This document shows positions 29,108 to 38,308 of a stretch of DNA of 38,308 nt, in pieces. The stretch's first letter is position 1. Each line of letters opens with the position of its first letter. The stretch lies in the NCBI GenBank assembly GCA_015487015.1, contig WFQP01000039.1, positions 1-38,308 of the forward strand, written 5' to 3'. Under the pieces are notes generated by a model. The model was not told where the DNA came from, did not search any database, and worked only from the letters and a program-made list of their open reading frames with translations. Source of the DNA: Thiomicrorhabdus sp. GTDB lineage: Bacteria; Pseudomonadota; Gammaproteobacteria; Thiomicrospirales; Thiomicrospiraceae. A program made the position numbers and the translations under genes.

Positions 29108-29563
29108 GGCTCTGAGACTGAGCTTATTCAGTGCTTTTTTGAGTCCTTCAGTAGGCATTTTCTCACTTAATTGTTGCATTTCAGAGGCATCTTGAGTGCT
29201 GGGGTAGCTGGTTATTTTCCACTCTTTTTTGGCCTGTTTGGGTTGAAGAAGGGTTTTTACCTTAACTCTGTTCAGCTCTAAATGAGGAAAGTGCTCTTGA
29301 AAAATTCCCAGCAGTGTTGGCTCATAAAAGCGTAACTGGGTGGCCCAAATGCTTTCATCAATTTGTAAGATTAGTGCTTGTTGTTCAAAGCTTACCCCGA
29401 TTAAATGGGGTTGCAATGTTTTTGGAAGCGTATCTTGTCCAACTTCAAGCAGTGCTTGATACAGTTGTGCACTTTCGAGTAAGGTGTTGAGTGCGCCACT
29501 GGCTTGATTTAGTAGAGGTTTCATGCAGATATTATCTATGACTGTGGTAGAATATTTTGTCAT
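29090..29563 (-). CDS. DUF721 / DciA-like protein (replicative helicase loader family)
   Basis: LESAQLYQALLEVGQDTLPKTLQPHLIGVSFEQQALILQIDESIWATQLRF; position between lpxC and secA is typical for this family. Confidence 0.65.
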   Translation of the reverse strand: MTKYSTTVIDNICMKPLLNQASGALNTLLESAQLYQALLEVGQDTLPKTLQPHLIGVSFEQQALILQIDESIWATQLRFYEPTLLGIFQEHFPHLELNRVKVKTLLQPKQAKKEWKITSYPSTQDASEMQQLSEKMPTEGLKKALNKLSLRAKKKPS

Positions 29564-29648
29564 TTTATCGCATTATTGCGAAGGCAAGCGTAAAATATCT
29601 GTCGCATACTTTTAAGTTGTTTAAATTTTAAATCGGAAAATACCTTTA

Positions 29649-32375
29649 ATGGCCTTTAAAATCTTTCAAAAAATCTTTGGTAGTCGTAATGAACGAATGC
29701 TTAAGCAATACCGTAAAACCGTACAACAAGTCAATGAATTAGAAGCCTCCATGGCTGAATTGACGGATGAGCAGTTACAGCAAAAAACGCCAGAATTTAA
29801 AGCGGCGATTGAATCTGGAAAGACACTGGATGAACTTTTGCCTGAAGCCTTTGCTGTTGTTCGAGAAGCCGGTAAACGTGTGTTTGGTATGCGTCATTAT
29901 GATGTTCAGTTGATTGGTGGAATGGCACTGCATGAAGGCCGTATTGCAGAGATGCGTACAGGAGAGGGAAAAACCCTTGTTGCAACGTTACCCGTTTATT
30001 TGAATGGACTGTCGGGCGAAGGGGTGCATGTTATTACGGTCAATGACTACCTTGCCAAACGTGATTCGGAGTGGATGGGAAAACTATTTGAGTTTTTAGG
30101 GTTATCAACAGGTGTTATTTTAAGTGGTCAATCTCAAGAAGAGAAGCAGTTAGCGTATTCAAAAGATATTACTTACGGAACCAATAACGAGTTTGGTTTT
30201 GATTATTTGCGTGACAATATGGCCATTTTTACCTCTGAAAAAGTTATGCGAGGTCAACCGTTTGCCGTTATTGATGAAGTGGATTCTATCTTAATTGATG
30301 AAGCACGTACGCCTTTAATTATTTCAGGGCCAGCGGAAGATAAAGCCGAACTATATCAAAAAATTAATCCATTAATTCAGCACTTAGAGCAGGGTGAAGA
30401 GGATAAAGAACTAAAAACATCTTCAGGTGATTTTACGATTGATGCAAAATCAAAACAGATTTACTTAACTGATCAAGGTCATGCCAAGGTCGAAGAGTTA
30501 TTAGCTGAGGTAGGTTTGCTTGATGAGGGCGATAGCCTTTACGATGCAACTAATATTGGATTAATGATTCATATTAATGCTGCATTGCGTGCTAATTTAT
30601 TATTTGAAAAAGATCGTGACTACATTGTTGAAGACAATGAAGTGGTCATTATTGATGAGTATACGGGTCGTAAAATGGCCGGTCGTCGTTGGAGTGAGGG
30701 GTTACACCAAGCGATTGAAGCGAAGGAAGGCGTTAAGATTCAACAAGAGAGTCAAACGTTTGCTTCGATTACCTTTCAAAATTACTTTAGACAGTACAAA
30801 CGTTTATCAGGTATGACAGGAACCGCAGATACCGAAGCGGGTGAGTTTTTATCTACCTATAACTTAGAAGTGGTAGTTATTCCACCAAATAAAGAGCCAC
30901 AACGTCAAGATTTAGCCGATTTAGTTTTTTTAGATATTGAAGGAAAGTTTGCCGCCATCGTAAAAGAAATCAGCGAGGTGACCAAAACACAACAGCCCAT
31001 TTTAGTGGGAACCGCCTCGATTGAAATGTCTGAGCTGTTATCTGACTTATTAAACAAAGCAGGGGTGAAGCACTGTGTTTTAAATGCTAAACACCATGAA
31101 AATGAAGCGCATATTATTGCCAATGCAGGGATGCCGGGAGCGGTTACCATTGCGACCAATATGGCTGGGCGTGGAACGGATATTGTTTTAGGGGGAAGCT
31201 TAGAGGTTGAGTTGTCTAAACTCAAAGACCCTACGGAAGATAAAATAGCCGAAGTAACCAACGCTTGGCAAGCACGACACGATGCCGTATTAAGCCACGG
31301 AGGGTTAATGGTGATTGGTTCGGAGCGTCATGAATCTCGCCGTATTGATAACCAGTTACGTGGTCGTTCGGGTCGTCAAGGAGATCCTGGGCTTACTCGT
31401 TTTTACCTGTCGTTAGACGATGATTTAATGCGTCGTTTTGCGTCTGAAAAAGTAAAATCCATGATGAAGCGTTTAGGCATGACATCGGGTGAAGCGATTG
31501 AGCATAATATGGTCAGTAAATCCATTGAACGAGCACAAAAACAAGTGGAACGTTTGCATCAAGATGAGCGTGCGAACTTATTGAAATTTGATGACATTTC
31601 TAATGAACAACGTAAAGTGGTTTACACTCAACGTAATGAGTTGATGGAATCGGACGATGTATCTGAAGTGTTGGATGATTTGCGTGCTCAAGTTGTTGAA
31701 CAATTAGTTGCTACTTATATTCCAAAAGGGTCTTTGGCAGAGCAGTGGGATATTCCTGGCTTAACCCTAGCGATTCATGAAGAGCTGGGTACAGAGTTTG
31801 ATATTCAAGCTTGGTTGGATGAAGATAAAGAGCTTTATGAAGAGACCTTGATTGAAAAGTTGGTGACAGAATTAGAAAACATCTATGCCACTAAAATGTC
31901 AGTGGTGAACCCAGAAACACGCCACCATTTTGAAAAAGAAGTGCTGTTACGTACCATTGATAAAAAATGGCGTGAGCATTTAGGTGAAATGGACTATTTA
32001 CGTAAGGGAATTCATTTAAGAGGCTATGCTCAAAAAGACCCGTTCCAAGAGTACCGTCGTGAATCGACTGAGATGTTTAAAAGCTTCTTACAAGAAGTGA
32101 TGTTTGAAACGGTTAAAGTATTGTCTTTGGTTCAAATTGAAGGGGCAAAAGATGTGGATGAGTTTGATGAACAAAATGCTGCTGAGCGTCCTAAAGATTT
32201 AGAAGCAACGCATCCAGAAGCGGCAGGAATGGCTTCGACATCGAATGCAACGCATCCAGAAGCGCAGTCAGGTGATACTACATTTAAAAGAGACACGCCA
32301 AAGGTGGGACGTAATGATCCTTGCCCTTGTGGGTCTGGCAAAAAGTATAAGCAGTGTTGTGGCAAGTTAACGTAA
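29649..32375 (+). CDS. secA: Preprotein translocase ATPase SecA
   Basis: [52 protein letters not shown]-terminal zinc motif [16 protein letters not shown]. Confidence 0.98.
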   Translation: MAFKIFQKIFGSRNERMLKQYRKTVQQVNELEASMAELTDEQLQQKTPEFKAAIESGKTLDELLPEAFAVVREAGKRVFGMRHYDVQLIGGMALHEGRIAEMRTGEGKTLVATLPVYLNGLSGEGVHVITVNDYLAKRDSEWMGKLFEFLGLSTGVILSGQSQEEKQLAYSKDITYGTNNEFGFDYLRDNMAIFTSEKVMRGQPFAVIDEVDSILIDEARTPLIISGPAEDKAELYQKINPLIQHLEQGEEDKELKTSSGDFTIDAKSKQIYLTDQGHAKVEELLAEVGLLDEGDSLYDATNIGLMIHINAALRANLLFEKDRDYIVEDNEVVIIDEYTGRKMAGRRWSEGLHQAIEAKEGVKIQQESQTFASITFQNYFRQYKRLSGMTGTADTEAGEFLSTYNLEVVVIPPNKEPQRQDLADLVFLDIEGKFAAIVKEISEVTKTQQPILVGTASIEMSELLSDLLNKAGVKHCVLNAKHHENEAHIIANAGMPGAVTIATNMAGRGTDIVLGGSLEVELSKLKDPTEDKIAEVTNAWQARHDAVLSHGGLMVIGSERHESRRIDNQLRGRSGRQGDPGLTRFYLSLDDDLMRRFASEKVKSMMKRLGMTSGEAIEHNMVSKSIERAQKQVERLHQDERANLLKFDDISNEQRKVVYTQRNELMESDDVSEVLDDLRAQVVEQLVATYIPKGSLAEQWDIPGLTLAIHEELGTEFDIQAWLDEDKELYEETLIEKLVTELENIYATKMSVVNPETRHHFEKEVLLRTIDKKWREHLGEMDYLRKGIHLRGYAQKDPFQEYRRESTEMFKSFLQEVMFETVKVLSLVQIEGAKDVDEFDEQNAAERPKDLEATHPEAAGMASTSNATHPEAQSGDTTFKRDTPKVGRNDPCPCGSGKKYKQCCGKLT

Positions 32376-32411
32376 AACGGTTTGATTTACATACATTGCA
32401 TAAATGATTAA

Positions 32412-32435
32412 AGCCCACCTTCTGGTGGGTTTTTT
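32412..32435 (+). terminator. Intrinsic terminator after secA
   Basis: CCCACC-ttct-GGTGGG followed by T6. Confidence 0.85.
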
Positions 32436-32470
32436 AATGAACTAATTTAAGAGTGTTTAGGGGATATGAA

Positions 32471-33682
32471 ATGAGTGAGTTAACCGTGGAAATGCACCCT
32501 ATCTCAGGTGTTTATTTAGGAACCTGTGCAGCGAATATTAAAAAAAATGGTCAGCCAGATTTGGTGATTATTGAGTTGGCTCAAGGCAGTTTAACCGAGG
32601 CAACGTTTACGCAGAATGCTTTTTGTGCCGCGCCTGTTACGGTCGCTAAGCAGGCTCTCGCCGAAGCAAACCCTCGTGCCTTAGTTATTAACAGTGGCAA
32701 TGCCAATGCAGGTACGGGCAAACAGGGCATGATAGATGCTGAGCAGACCTGTACTTGGGTGGCGGCGGAGTTGGGGTGTAACCCTAATGAAGTGTTACCT
32801 TTTTCAACAGGAGTGATTGGTGAAAACCTACCCATGGATAAGCTGCAATCAGGGATTCCTGAGGCGCTGGCTAATCTTTCTATTATGGGTTGGCCACAAG
32901 CGTGTGAAGGAATTATGACCACGGATCTAGTGCCTAAAGCGGTCAGTCGAGAGGTCATGGTAGAGGGGCATTCGGTGATGATTTCTGGTATTTCTAAAGG
33001 TTCGGGGATGATTCACCCTAATATGGCGACCATGTTAGGATTTGTGGCAACGGATGCTAAAATTACTCAATCGTGTTTGCAACAGTGTTTAAGTGATGCG
33101 GTAAATGTATCATTTAACCGTATTACGGTGGATGGTGATACCTCTACCAATGATGCCTGTACCTTAACGGCGACACAGCAGGCAGATATGCCCGTGATTG
33201 ATTCGCAAGACTCCAAGGCGTATCAAGACTTTTCAAAGGCGATTTCTGAGGTGATGACTGAGCTGGCGCAGATGATTATTCGTGATGGTGAAGGCGCAAC
33301 TAAGTTTGTAACCGTTCTAGTAGAGGGGGGGGAGGATTCTGAAGAGTGTTTAAAAGTAGCTCATGCGGTAGCCCTGTCGCCTTTGGTTAAAACAGCACTA
33401 TTTGCCTCGGATCCAAACTGGGGGCGTATTTTAGCCGCCGTGGGTCGTGCAGGAGTTTCAAATTTAGATATTGATGCGATTAAACTGTTTTTAGGCGATG
33501 TATGCATTGTTGAAAACGGGGGGCGAGCTGACAGCTATACTGAAGAAGCGGGGCAAGCGGTGATGGATCAAACCGATATTACCATTACGATTCAGCTGAA
33601 TCGTGGAAAGGTAACTGAGGTGGTATGGACCACCGATTTTTCGTATGACTACGTTAAAATTAATGCGGAATATCGGAGTTAA
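32471..33682 (+). CDS. argJ: Bifunctional glutamate N-acetyltransferase / ornithine acetyltransferase
   Basis: KGSGMIHPNMATMLGFVATDA, VDGDTSTNDACTLTAT, SPLVKTALFASDPNWGRI; start at ATG MSELTVE preferred over 32453. Confidence 0.95.
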   Translation: MSELTVEMHPISGVYLGTCAANIKKNGQPDLVIIELAQGSLTEATFTQNAFCAAPVTVAKQALAEANPRALVINSGNANAGTGKQGMIDAEQTCTWVAAELGCNPNEVLPFSTGVIGENLPMDKLQSGIPEALANLSIMGWPQACEGIMTTDLVPKAVSREVMVEGHSVMISGISKGSGMIHPNMATMLGFVATDAKITQSCLQQCLSDAVNVSFNRITVDGDTSTNDACTLTATQQADMPVIDSQDSKAYQDFSKAISEVMTELAQMIIRDGEGATKFVTVLVEGGEDSEECLKVAHAVALSPLVKTALFASDPNWGRILAAVGRAGVSNLDIDAIKLFLGDVCIVENGGRADSYTEEAGQAVMDQTDITITIQLNRGKVTEVVWTTDFSYDYVKINAEYRS

Positions 33683-33710
33683 TTTGGGGTATCAATAAGT
33701 ATTGAAATTA

Positions 33711-33758
33711 AATTATTTCCCCCCCCTTTAACGATAATAGGGGGGGGAGAAAATTATT
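33711..33758. terminator. Inverted pair of the poly-G motif between convergent argJ and hisC; candidate bidirectional terminator
   Basis: AATTATTTCCCCCCCC-tttaacgataata-GGGGGGGGAGAAAATTATT; 8-bp G:C stem plus partial A/T extension; overlaps the hisC stop codon. Confidence 0.55.
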
Positions 33759-34824
33759 AAGGTGTTGTTTGAATGATGCTTTGAAGGGCTTGACTGAATT
33801 GTCTATTTTCGGCATCGGTTCCGATGGTAATACGTAGGTATTGATTGATTCGCGGTTTGTTAAAGTAGCGCACAATAATGGATTGCTTTCTCAGAGCTTG
33901 TGCCAGTTGTTCTGCGGGATAGTTGGGGTGAGAGACGAAAATAAAGTTGGCCGCAGAAGGAATGATGTTAAAGCCCAGTGCTTGCAGGGTGTTGGTTAAC
34001 CTGTGTCGTGTTTGAATGATTTTTTGACAGGTCTCTTGAAAGTAGGCTTCGTCTTCAAAGGCCGCTTTTGCACCATAGATGGCAAGACGGTCAAGTGGGT
34101 AGGAGTTAAAGCTGTTTTTAACACGCTCTAAGGCCTCAATTAAATCTGGATGCCCTAGGGCAAACCCGACTCGAATTCCTGCTAAAGAGCGGGATTTTGA
34201 GAGCGTTTGTACGACCAGTAAATTGGGGTATTGATTGATAAGCGTTGCGGCACTCTCTCCTCCAAAATCAATGTAGGCTTCATCCACTAGTACCACTTTG
34301 TTGGCATGCTTTTTAAGTAGATCTTCAATGTTTTTTAGAGCGAGTAACCGGCCGGTTGGGGCATTGGGGTTAGGGAAAATGATGCCTCCGCTCTCTTTGT
34401 GGTAGTCATTAATATCGATTTCAAAGTTTTCGGTGAGTGGTATGGTTTGATATTCCATTTGATACAAACCACAATAGACAGGGTAAAAACTGTAAGTAAT
34501 GTCTGGAAACAGCAGAGGTTTATCTTGTTTTAACAGCGCTTGAAAGGCGTGTGCGAGGACTTCATCGGAACCGTTCCCAACAAAGACCTGATTACTGTTG
34601 AGCTGGTGGTATTGTGCAATGGTTTGTTTTAATACATCGGAATTTGGATCAGGATAACGCTTGAGAAGCTCCCCTGTTTGGGCTTTGATTTCTGCCAGTA
34701 CTTTTGGAGAAGGTGGGTAAGGGTTCTCATTGGTATTGAGCTTAATGAGATTGTTTATCTTGGGCTGTTCACCAGGAACATAAGGGGTAAGCGAGTGAAC
34801 AAGAGGGCTCCAAAACTGGCTCAT
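33757..34824 (-). CDS. hisC: Histidinol-phosphate aminotransferase
   Basis: [59 protein letters not shown]. Confidence 0.93.
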   Translation of the reverse strand: MSQFWSPLVHSLTPYVPGEQPKINNLIKLNTNENPYPPSPKVLAEIKAQTGELLKRYPDPNSDVLKQTIAQYHQLNSNQVFVGNGSDEVLAHAFQALLKQDKPLLFPDITYSFYPVYCGLYQMEYQTIPLTENFEIDINDYHKESGGIIFPNPNAPTGRLLALKNIEDLLKKHANKVVLVDEAYIDFGGESAATLINQYPNLLVVQTLSKSRSLAGIRVGFALGHPDLIEALERVKNSFNSYPLDRLAIYGAKAAFEDEAYFQETCQKIIQTRHRLTNTLQALGFNIIPSAANFIFVSHPNYPAEQLAQALRKQSIIVRYFNKPRINQYLRITIGTDAENRQFSQALQSIIQTTP

Positions 34825-34919
34825 AAAAAGGCATCCATTTTTTATACGATATTGATAATGATTCAGAGGTAACCTGAATGGTTGCGGATATTTTACCGTA
34901 AAATCAAAAGGTAAGTGGC

Positions 34920-35867
34920 ATGGACTATAAAGAGATTGCGATTGGTGTGCTTAGGCGAAAGGGTTTGGTTTGCTTAGCTTTAAGACGGGCACATCAATCG
35001 TTTTCGGACTGTTGGGAGTTTCCTGGTGGAAAGATTGAGAAGGGAGAGTCTCCCGTTGAGGCGTTAACGCGAGAAATACAGGAGGAGCTGGGTATTGTCG
35101 TCTCTCAATGGCAGCCATTAATTGTGATTCCTTGGCAGTACGAGAGCTTTGCAGTGCGGCTGCACGTTTTTGAGAGTGAACAATTTCAGGGTGAGCCCAA
35201 GGGGTGTGAAGGGCAAACAGTGCGTTGGGTTGCGGTGGATGAACTGGATCAGGTGAGTTTTCCTAATGCCAATAAGGGGATTGTGACAGCATTGCAGTTG
35301 GCCAATCAGTATATGATTACCGGCTCTTTTTCTAATGAACAGGACGCCTTAAGGCGTTTAGAGAGCGCATTTAAACAACAGGGGATTTCACTGTGTCAAT
35401 TGCGTGCTAAATCACTGAGTGAGACGGCCTTTGTTCAGTTAGCACATCAGGCTCAGTCACTGGCCGAGCAGTATGGGGTTAAGCTGCTGTTAAATGGTTC
35501 GCCCGCATTACTTGACGCTTTGCCGAATGCCGCCGGTATCCAATTGGCCTCCTATGCGATATTTCAGTACGACTCAAGGCCGATTCCATCCAATAAGTTG
35601 TTAGGGGTGTCGACACATAATCCAGAAGAGATTGCACAGGCGTTAAAAATAGGGGCTGATTTTATTTTATTATCTCCCGTAAAAAGAACTGCATCTCACC
35701 CTGATATGGAAGGGATGGGGTGGTCGCTGTTTGCAGAACGGGTGGCGGATGTGCCTATTCCTGTATTTGCGCTGGGTGGCATGCAGGCTGGATATATTAA
35801 TCAGGCGAAACAGTTAGGCGCGCAAGGTGTGGCGGCTATTTCTGGTTTTTGGCCAGCTTTATTGTAA
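34920..35867 (+). CDS. Nudix hydrolase (MutT-like) fused to a ThiE-like domain
   Basis: Nudix box [25 protein letters not shown]-terminal half [12 protein letters not shown]...[24 protein letters not shown]...PVFALGGM. Confidence 0.9.
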   Translation: MDYKEIAIGVLRRKGLVCLALRRAHQSFSDCWEFPGGKIEKGESPVEALTREIQEELGIVVSQWQPLIVIPWQYESFAVRLHVFESEQFQGEPKGCEGQTVRWVAVDELDQVSFPNANKGIVTALQLANQYMITGSFSNEQDALRRLESAFKQQGISLCQLRAKSLSETAFVQLAHQAQSLAEQYGVKLLLNGSPALLDALPNAAGIQLASYAIFQYDSRPIPSNKLLGVSTHNPEEIAQALKIGADFILLSPVKRTASHPDMEGMGWSLFAERVADVPIPVFALGGMQAGYINQAKQLGAQGVAAISGFWPALL

Positions 35868-35875
35868 GCTGTTTT

Positions 35876-36517
35876 TTAAGCCTTTTTTGGGGGGAATAGG
35901 CGCTGAAGCTGTTGCTGTAAGTGCGCTAAGTCTCCGGTGTTGTCAATAACGGTATCTGCGATGGCGAGGCGCTCTGCTCGGCTGGCTTGTTGGTCGATGA
36001 TCTTTTGTATCTGTTCTGGGGTCGCTTGATCGCGTTGGCTGGCGTATTGGCATTGTTGCTCGGGCGTAATATCCACCACCCAAATTTGATCAAGATAGTG
36101 GGGGCTTTGTCCGTCTTTTTGAATCTTCTCGGCCAGTAGTGGAATGGCCACGATAATAGCAGGTGCGTTTGTGCTGTGTTTTAGCAGTGAGAGTTTTGCT
36201 TTGACGCTGTATTCAATTAAGGGGTGTAAAATAGCTTCTAGCTGCTTTTTTTGGGCGGGATCATTAAAAATGATTTCTCGTAATTGGCCGCGATTTAAGC
36301 TGCCATTCTGATTTAAAATCCCTTTTCCAAATTGTTGAATAATAGCATTTAGCCCAGCTGAGTGGGGTTGGACAATCTCTTTTGCAATAGCATCAGTATC
36401 AATGGTCGGGATTTGGTATAGCTCAAACAGGAGCTGGCTTACTGTGGATTTACCAGAGCCAATTCCCCCAGTTAGTCCAACAGTGATGGGAGGTGGGGGG
36501 GAGAAATTATTTGGCAT
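35876..36517 (-). CDS. coaE: Dephospho-CoA kinase
   Basis: VGLTGGIGSGKSTVSQLL, IDTDAIAKEIV, HPLIEYSVKAKL. Confidence 0.95.
   Translation of the reverse strand: MPNNFSPPPPITVGLTGGIGSGKSTVSQLLFELYQIPTIDTDAIAKEIVQPHSAGLNAIIQQFGKGILNQNGSLNRGQLREIIFNDPAQKKQLEAILHPLIEYSVKAKLSLLKHSTNAPAIIVAIPLLAEKIQKDGQSPHYLDQIWVVDITPEQQCQYASQRDQATPEQIQKIIDQQASRAERLAIADTVIDNTGDLAHLQQQLQRLFPPKKA
36495..36511 (+). repeat. Dispersed poly-G motif copy (G7AGAAATTATT) across the coaE / EAL-protein overlap
   Basis: GGGGGGGAGAAATTATT; contains the EAL gene stop codon and codons near the coaE start. Confidence 0.8.
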
Positions 36518-38308
36518 TATAAATTTTGAGTAGGCTGGTGGGTTTACTTAATAGGTAGCCTTGAATATGGGTCGCACCCGCCTGCTTGGCTTTTTCGAGC
36601 ATATCTTCTGTTTCAACGCCTTCTAAGACTAGGTCGTAACCTGCATCTCGCACCATTTTTGCTGTGGAGCGAATGATATTTCGGGTTTTTTCATCCCCCT
36701 CCAAAGCCTGGGTCATGCTCATATCAAACTTGATAATATCAACGGGCATGTGGGCGAGATAGCGAATGGAGGAGTAGCCACTGCCAAAGTCATCCAGTGC
36801 AATCAAAAACCCTTGGTTTCGTAGTGTATTTAAGACCGTTTTGGCATACTCCATGTGATCGATTAGGGTATTTTCAATGATTTCGATAACGATTTTATAG
36901 TCTTTTAAATAAGGCAAAAAAGGCTCAAACAAGTCGACAAAATTAGGTTTTAATAACGTTTTACCTGATACGTTGATTGATACCCCAGTATGTTGGGGGA
37001 TTTGCCCTTTTTGAAAAGCTGAGAGCATTTGGTGAATAATTTGAGTATCCATTTCAACTTCTAGTCGTCGACGTTCGACCACCGAAAAAATATCTTTGGG
37101 GTAGATAAATAAATCGTCTTTTTGAATACGAATGAGAGATTCATAATAGAGTTTATTTTCTCGTACGGAGTGAATGCCTTGTAAGTGCATATCAATGTAC
37201 TGCCCAGTATGAATTGCTTCGACAATGGTATTGATGACTTGACTGGACACCAGTGACAAGCTCTCTTGCTCCAGTTGGCTTGCATAGCATTGTATTTTGT
37301 GTTGATGAGATTGTTTGGCCTTGTACATGGCGATGTCGGCTTGGCGAGGCAGGTTGAGCAGATCGTCACGTAAGTTCTTAGACGTTTGATGCGCAAGGTG
37401 GCTGATCCCAATACTGAAAGAGAGTTTTTCTTTAATGCCGATGCCACAAAAATTATAATTCTTGAGTGCTTTTAAGCATTTTTTTGCGATATCAAACGCT
37501 TCATGTAGTGGGCGATCTTGAATGATGACCACAAATTCATCCCCCCCTATTCGAAAGACATCGTATTGTGAAGGGAGGTTTTTTTGGATGGTTTTTGCGG
37601 TAATTCGAATCACATCGTCTCCGATTTCGTGACCATAGGTGTCGTTTAGGGCTTTAAAAAAGTCACAATCAAATAAAATAAAGCTAATATCGCTTGGATT
37701 GTATTCGTAGGAGGCCACTAATTTATTCCACATTTCATCAAAGGCACGTCGGTTGAAGATGCCTGTTAGCGCATCTTGTCTGGCTTGTTTCCATACTTTT
37801 TCGTACTGTGTGTTAAGCTCGGTTTGAGTCGTTTGCAGGTCTTGATGGTAGTCATGAATGGAGTGTTTTAAGGCTTCCAATTCTTTAACGAAGAACGTCT
37901 CTTTTGGTTGAGTGTGAGTGGTGTCGGTGTCTTTTTTAAGTTGCTGAACATAGTTAGCAAGAGTTTGCATGGGACGACTGAAGAGTCGCTGGAAGATGAC
38001 GATCATTAATAGAGTAAACACGCTGAGTAGAATGACGATATCCACAATAAAGTTTTGAATTTGCTGCCAAAGTTCATTGGCAACAGTGTTTTCAATAGGT
38101 TCAAAGATTAAGAGAGAGGAGAGGTCGGATAAGTCTGTAGGGTGTGTGCCTGTAAATTGAAGGGTTTGCGTATTGATGTATTTAAATTCATTCTCTTCAA
38201 TTAAGTAAGGTCGCAGTGCAACGGATATACCAACGTAACCTAAAAGGGTTTGTGAATCGCGTGCAAAGATAGGTTCAAACATATGAAGGTAAGCTTTATA
38301 AGGGGAGA
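36507..38308 (-). CDS. GGDEF-EAL protein with N-terminal sensor/TM region, truncated at the right edge
   Basis: FRIGGDEFVVII; EAL domain YYESLIRI, DDFGSGYSSIRYL, QGYLLSKP; frame stays open to the end of the window. Confidence 0.92.
   Translation of the reverse strand, partial: SPYKAYLHMFEPIFARDSQTLLGYVGISVALRPYLIEENEFKYINTQTLQFTGTHPTDLSDLSSLLIFEPIENTVANELWQQIQNFIVDIVILLSVFTLLMIVIFQRLFSRPMQTLANYVQQLKKDTDTTHTQPKETFFVKELEALKHSIHDYHQDLQTTQTELNTQYEKVWKQARQDALTGIFNRRAFDEMWNKLVASYEYNPSDISFILFDCDFFKALNDTYGHEIGDDVIRITAKTIQKNLPSQYDVFRIGGDEFVVIIQDRPLHEAFDIAKKCLKALKNYNFCGIGIKEKLSFSIGISHLAHQTSKNLRDDLLNLPRQADIAMYKAKQSHQHKIQCYASQLEQESLSLVSSQVINTIVEAIHTGQYIDMHLQGIHSVRENKLYYESLIRIQKDDLFIYPKDIFSVVERRRLEVEMDTQIIHQMLSAFQKGQIPQHTGVSINVSGKTLLKPNFVDLFEPFLPYLKDYKIVIEIIENTLIDHMEYAKTVLNTLRNQGFLIALDDFGSGYSSIRYLAHMPVDIIKFDMSMTQALEGDEKTRNIIRSTAKMVRDAGYDLVLEGVETEDMLEKAKQAGATHIQGYLLSKPTSLLKIYNAK

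Noticed and set aside
3989-36511. Classic phase-variable contingency loci as the explanation for all G tracts
   Set aside because: Most tracts are in core housekeeping genes (argJ, coaE, recombination genes), and the conserved A/T tail is not explained by slippage alone; individual variable tracts are still possible
37541-37547. C7 run in the GGDEF gene as a motif copy
   Set aside because: Encodes the catalytic RIGGDEF sequence, so the residues are explained by protein function
1-38308. CRISPR array, tRNA or rRNA genes, transposase or prophage
   Set aside because: No regularly spaced repeats, no cloverleaf-like or rRNA-like sequence, and no transposase or phage ORFs recognised by reading

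Overview
Chromosomal window from a gammaproteobacterium (the Thiomicrospira/Piscirickettsiaceae-like placement is inference only). Contents, left to right: PEP-CTERM protein, PAS-PAS chemotaxis receptor, 3'-5' exonuclease, HIRAN protein, RluA-type pseudouridine synthase, YgjP-type metallopeptidase, an AddB-like/AddA-like recombination pair split by a second PEP-CTERM gene, znuB/znuC divergent from znuA with a decayed CobW/G3E GTPase, sufBCDS behind an IscR-type operator candidate, a thioredoxin-like protein, a third PEP-CTERM gene, a reduced division/wall cluster murC-ddl-ftsQ-ftsA-lpxC with neither ftsZ nor murB, dciA, secA, argJ, hisC, a Nudix-ThiE fusion, coaE, and a GGDEF/EAL protein cut by the right edge. 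The strongest unexplained signal is a dispersed homopolymer motif, consensus about GGGGGGGGAGAAAATTATT. I counted 15 G/C runs of 8 or more and 8 more runs of exactly 7. They lie mostly inside housekeeping genes, are dense at 3.9-22.2 kb and 33.3-36.5 kb, and are almost absent from 22.2-33.3 kb. Two inverted pairs form palindromes. The motif could be an uptake-sequence-like or chromosome-architecture element. The second notable point is the missing ftsZ between an intact ftsA and lpxC.
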